A DNA stretch of 7,933 nt. Source: Gemmatimonadota bacterium (GTDB taxonomy: Bacteria; Orphanbacterota; Orphanbacteria; Orphanbacterales; Orphanbacteraceae). The DNA lies in assembly GCA_013002425.1 (NCBI GenBank), contig JABDJQ010000535.1, positions 1-7,933 of the forward strand. Reading direction: 5' to 3'. Shown piece by piece: positions 5,808-7,933 of the stretch. The notes under the pieces are model-generated. The model saw only the letters and a list, made by a program, of their open reading frames with translations, was not told the origin of the DNA and ran no database searches. The translations under genes and the position numbers were made by a program. How positions within the stretch are numbered: position 1 is the stretch's first letter; each line of letters begins with the position of its first letter.

Positions 5808-6863
5808 TCACTCTCCTCCCTGGCTCTGCGTGAACACCCACTGAAGGACTTCGGCCACCGCCGTGTAGAGGTCTTCGGGGATTTCGTCGCCGAGCTCGCA
5901 CTCGTTCAAGGCGTGGGCCAGGGGCACGTTCCGCATGATCGGGACCCCGAACTGCTTCGCCACCTCGATGATCTTCTCCGCCGTCAGGCGCTCGCCCTTG
6001 GCGGTCACGCGCGGCGCACCGTCCTTGTCCTTGTCATACGTAATGGCAATCGCGATGTGGGTCGGGTTCACGATCACGACACTCGCTTTCTTCACGTTCT
6101 CGACCATGCTGTGGGTCGCGAGTTCCTGATGGATCTGCTTCCGCTTGCCCTTGAGCTGCGGGTCGCCTTCCGCGTCTTTGCCTTCGCGCTTCACGTCGTC
6201 TTTCGACATCTTGAGCTTCTTCTCGTGCTGAATGCGCTGAATGAACACGTCGATCGCGCCGAGAAAGATCATCGCGATCCCGACCTTCGTCCCGACGTCG
6301 TAAAGAAGCTGGCCGCAGAGCGTGATGCTTGCTTCGATCGGCTGCCGCACCGTGAGCGCGAGTTCCCGCAGCGAAGCGCGCACCGTGTAGTAGCCGAGCG
6401 TCCCGACGATCGTCAGTTTCAGCAGCGACTTGCAGAGTTCGATGTAGGTCTGCGCGGAGAAGAACTTCTGCTTGAATCCGTTGATCGGGTTCAGCTTGTC
6501 GAACTTCGGCATCAGCGTCTTCATCGTGAAGAGCGCGCCGACCTGCACGAACTGCACGAACGCGGCGAGAATGAACCCCGCGGCGAAGAACGGCCCGAGC
6601 ACTTTGAACATCACCATCATGCCGCCGACGAGCAGGTCGTGCACCGAATCGGCGTTCAGAGGCGGCGCATTGAACGCAGTCTGGAAATAGCTGCGCATCG
6701 CCTCTTTCAATATGATCGAGTTTTTGCCGTTCGTCAGCACGAACACCATGAAAACCGCAAGAAAGACGACGGCCGTCACGAGATCCTGGCTCTTCGCGAC
6801 CTGGCCCTTCTCGCGGGCCTCCTTCATCTTCTTCGGTGTTGGTTTCTCGGTTTTTTCCGCCAT
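5808..6863 (-). CDS. sctU: T3SS export apparatus switch protein SctU (YscU/FlhB family)
   Basis: This 351-residue inner-membrane protein gates export and switches substrate class by autocleavage. The N-terminus MAEKTEKPTPKKMKEAREKG with QVAKSQDL is the family signature. Four hydrophobic segments follow (about 28-46, 82-105, 143-160, 188-208). The linker KMSKDDVKREGKDAEGDPQLKG (218-239) leads to the cytoplasmic domain. The autocleavage motif NPTH is intact at 266-269, with cleavage expected after Asn266. The C-terminal helix IPEDLYTAVAEVLQWVF (328-344) is typical, so the length and all key elements are complete. The ATG lies nine bases after the sctT stop, with AGGA overlapping that stop codon. 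FlhB is the paralogue; the neighbouring class II chaperone argues for the non-flagellar form. Confidence 0.92.
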   Translation of the reverse strand: MAEKTEKPTPKKMKEAREKGQVAKSQDLVTAVVFLAVFMVFVLTNGKNSIILKEAMRSYFQTAFNAPPLNADSVHDLLVGGMMVMFKVLGPFFAAGFILAAFVQFVQVGALFTMKTLMPKFDKLNPINGFKQKFFSAQTYIELCKSLLKLTIVGTLGYYTVRASLRELALTVRQPIEASITLCGQLLYDVGTKVGIAMIFLGAIDVFIQRIQHEKKLKMSKDDVKREGKDAEGDPQLKGKRKQIHQELATHSMVENVKKASVVIVNPTHIAIAITYDKDKDGAPRVTAKGERLTAEKIIEVAKQFGVPIMRNVPLAHALNECELGDEIPEDLYTAVAEVLQWVFTQSQGGE

Positions 6864-6872
6864 GGCGAATTC

Positions 6873-7685
6873 CTATTGTCCGAGGTACCCGATCGCCTTG
6901 CCCAGAAACGCGAGCATCGTTCCCATCCACACCTGCATCTGGTCGATCAGGATGCGCAACACGATCACGATCATCACGATTCCCAGGAACATTTTCACGG
7001 GCTGCGAAAGATTGAAGACGTTCACCTGCGGAGACGCGCGGTTCACGATGCCGAACGACACGTCGGTCACGAAGAGCGTGATGACGGCCGGCGCGCCGAG
7101 CTGGATCGCGATCGTGAAGAGATCCGCGGTCAGCCGCGCGAGGTCGGTCACGATCGGCTCGCCCGGCCCGGTGAAGTTCGGGAACTCCCAGACCGGCAGG
7201 ATTTCGAACGAGCGAATGAACGCGCTGATGAACAGATGGTGGCCGTCGAGTATCAGGAATACGACGATCGCCACCTGCACGTAGAAGTTGCCGAATACCG
7301 AGGCGCGTTCCTTGAGCTGGTACACCATGCTCTCGGCCATGTTCGCGCCGCGCTGCGTGTCGACGAGCCGGCCGGCCGCCCCGAACCCGAGAAACACGAC
7401 CGACGTGATGAAGCCGATCGTGACGCCGATCACGACCTCTTTGATCATCAGGAAGAAGAACGGAACGCCCTGCGGCACGGGCTTGTCGATCGCGAACAGC
7501 ATCGGGAGCAGAATGATCGTGAACGCCATCGCGAGACCCATCTTGATCCGCGTGGAAACGAGCTGGCCGCCGAGAAACGGGTTCATGAAGAGAGCGGGCA
7601 CCGTGCGCGCGAGCGTCAGCGCCACGAGCACCATCAGGTCTGTCGGCGGAAGGGGCAGTCCGAACTCGTTGTACAGCGAGTTCAT
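6873..7685 (-). CDS. sctT: T3SS export apparatus protein SctT (YscT/FliR family)
   Basis: This 270-residue multi-pass inner-membrane protein forms the helical export gate together with SctR and SctS. LTLARTVPALFMNPFLGG (23-40) is the conserved first helix and loop. GFGAAGRLVDTQRGANMAES (100-119) contains the D-x-QRGA motif typical of the injectisome branch. LGAPAVITLFVTDVSFGIVN (196-215), followed by RASPQVNVFNLSQPVK (216-231), is the strongest family block. One stretch, LDGHHLFISAF (146-156), is closer to FliR. The gene begins three bases after the sctS stop (TGA-CCG-ATG) with no clear ribosome site, so translation is probably coupled to sctS. It ends nine bases before sctU. Context S-T-U matches both injectisome and flagellar order. 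Confidence 0.92.
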   Translation of the reverse strand: MNSLYNEFGLPLPPTDLMVLVALTLARTVPALFMNPFLGGQLVSTRIKMGLAMAFTIILLPMLFAIDKPVPQGVPFFFLMIKEVVIGVTIGFITSVVFLGFGAAGRLVDTQRGANMAESMVYQLKERASVFGNFYVQVAIVVFLILDGHHLFISAFIRSFEILPVWEFPNFTGPGEPIVTDLARLTADLFTIAIQLGAPAVITLFVTDVSFGIVNRASPQVNVFNLSQPVKMFLGIVMIVIVLRILIDQMQVWMGTMLAFLGKAIGYLGQ

Positions 7686-7688
7686 CGG

Positions 7689-7933
7689 TCAGACACCGAT
7701 GATCTTCGGGATCGCCGAATAGATCCGCTGCGTGAACTGGATCACCTGGCTGATCATCCACGGACCCATCCGCCCGAGGATCGCGAACACGAGCACGATC
7801 TTCGGCACGAACGTGAGCGTCTGCTCCTGAATCTGCGTGGTCGCCTGAAAGATGCTGATCAACAGGCCGACAACGAGGCTCGTCAGAATCGGCGGGCCTG
7901 AAAGCACGAGGATCAGCAGCAGCGCCTCACGAC
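7689..7933 (-). CDS. sctS: T3SS export apparatus protein SctS (YscS/FliQ family), N-terminus outside window
   Basis: SctS is a small two-helix inner-membrane subunit of the export gate. Eighty residues are visible, ending IPKIIGV before TGA. The GTG at 7905-7907 is not the start, because the frame stays open to the window edge and reads REALLLILVLSGPPILTSLV. This is the conserved first transmembrane helix of the family, so only about the first ten residues are missing. The linker between helices, QATTQIQEQTLTFVPKI, is the hallmark motif. The second helix contains GPWM. FVPKI, GPWM and the IPKIIG end resemble FliQ, whereas LVLSGPPIL resembles YscS. Confidence 0.9.
   Translation of the reverse strand, partial: REALLLILVLSGPPILTSLVVGLLISIFQATTQIQEQTLTFVPKIVLVFAILGRMGPWMISQVIQFTQRIYSAIPKIIGV

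Noticed and set aside
5772..7901. A plus-strand open frame of 709 codons opposite sctU-sctT-sctS
   Set aside because: It lies antisense to three clearly conserved genes, and its product is an implausible His/Arg/Asp/Glu-rich sequence. Long antisense frames of this type are common in GC-rich genes.
5808..7933. Interpretation as flagellar FliQ-FliR-FlhB
   Set aside because: Some motifs are flagellum-like, but the DTQRGA motif in SctT and the adjacent class II chaperone with a candidate cargo favour a non-flagellar system. No flagellar structural gene is in the window.

Overview
This GC-rich window carries part of a non-flagellar type III secretion system (T3SS), followed by a two-gene glycosyltransferase/membrane-protein operon. 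The end of an unrelated convergent gene lies at the left edge. The T3SS genes imply a double-membraned (Gram-negative type) bacterium. No 16S or other taxonomic marker is present, so the phylum is left open. The T3SS proteins look divergent, with a mix of injectisome-like and flagellum-like motifs. I infer a deep-branching lineage rather than a classical enterobacterial pathogen.

Layout, left to right. (1) Positions 1-368, plus strand: the C-terminal end of an Ala/Pro/Val-rich protein with in-frame tandem repeats and one hydrophobic segment near its end. (2) Positions 390-3498, minus strand: a GT4-type glycosyltransferase (2356-3498) followed 13 bp later by a large polytopic membrane protein with five C-terminal TPRs (390-2342). 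A perfect TATAAT box lies upstream of the pair. (3) Positions 3573-3606: an intrinsic terminator on the minus strand that closes the next operon. (4) Positions 3640-5507, minus strand: a class II (SycD/LcrH-like) T3SS chaperone (3640-4236), encoded 17 bp downstream of an unfamiliar 417-residue Gly/Met-rich protein (4254-5507). (5) Positions 5508-5807: a 300-bp gap between genes that probably holds the promoter of the chaperone pair. (6) Positions 5808-7933, minus strand: sctU, sctT and the 3' part of sctS, tightly packed. SctS runs off the right edge.

How the genes fit together: SctS, SctT and SctU are inner-membrane export-apparatus proteins, and SctU is the self-cleaving substrate-specificity switch. 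The chaperone and the 417-residue protein look like a chaperone-cargo pair. The cargo has Gly-rich linkers, a glycine-zipper-like hydrophobic block and a helical C-terminus, and is best explained as a candidate translocator or other secreted protein of this T3SS. The glycosyltransferase operon sits behind its own terminator and promoter, so a functional link to the T3SS is only positional. The most novel element is the 417-residue candidate substrate with its chaperone.
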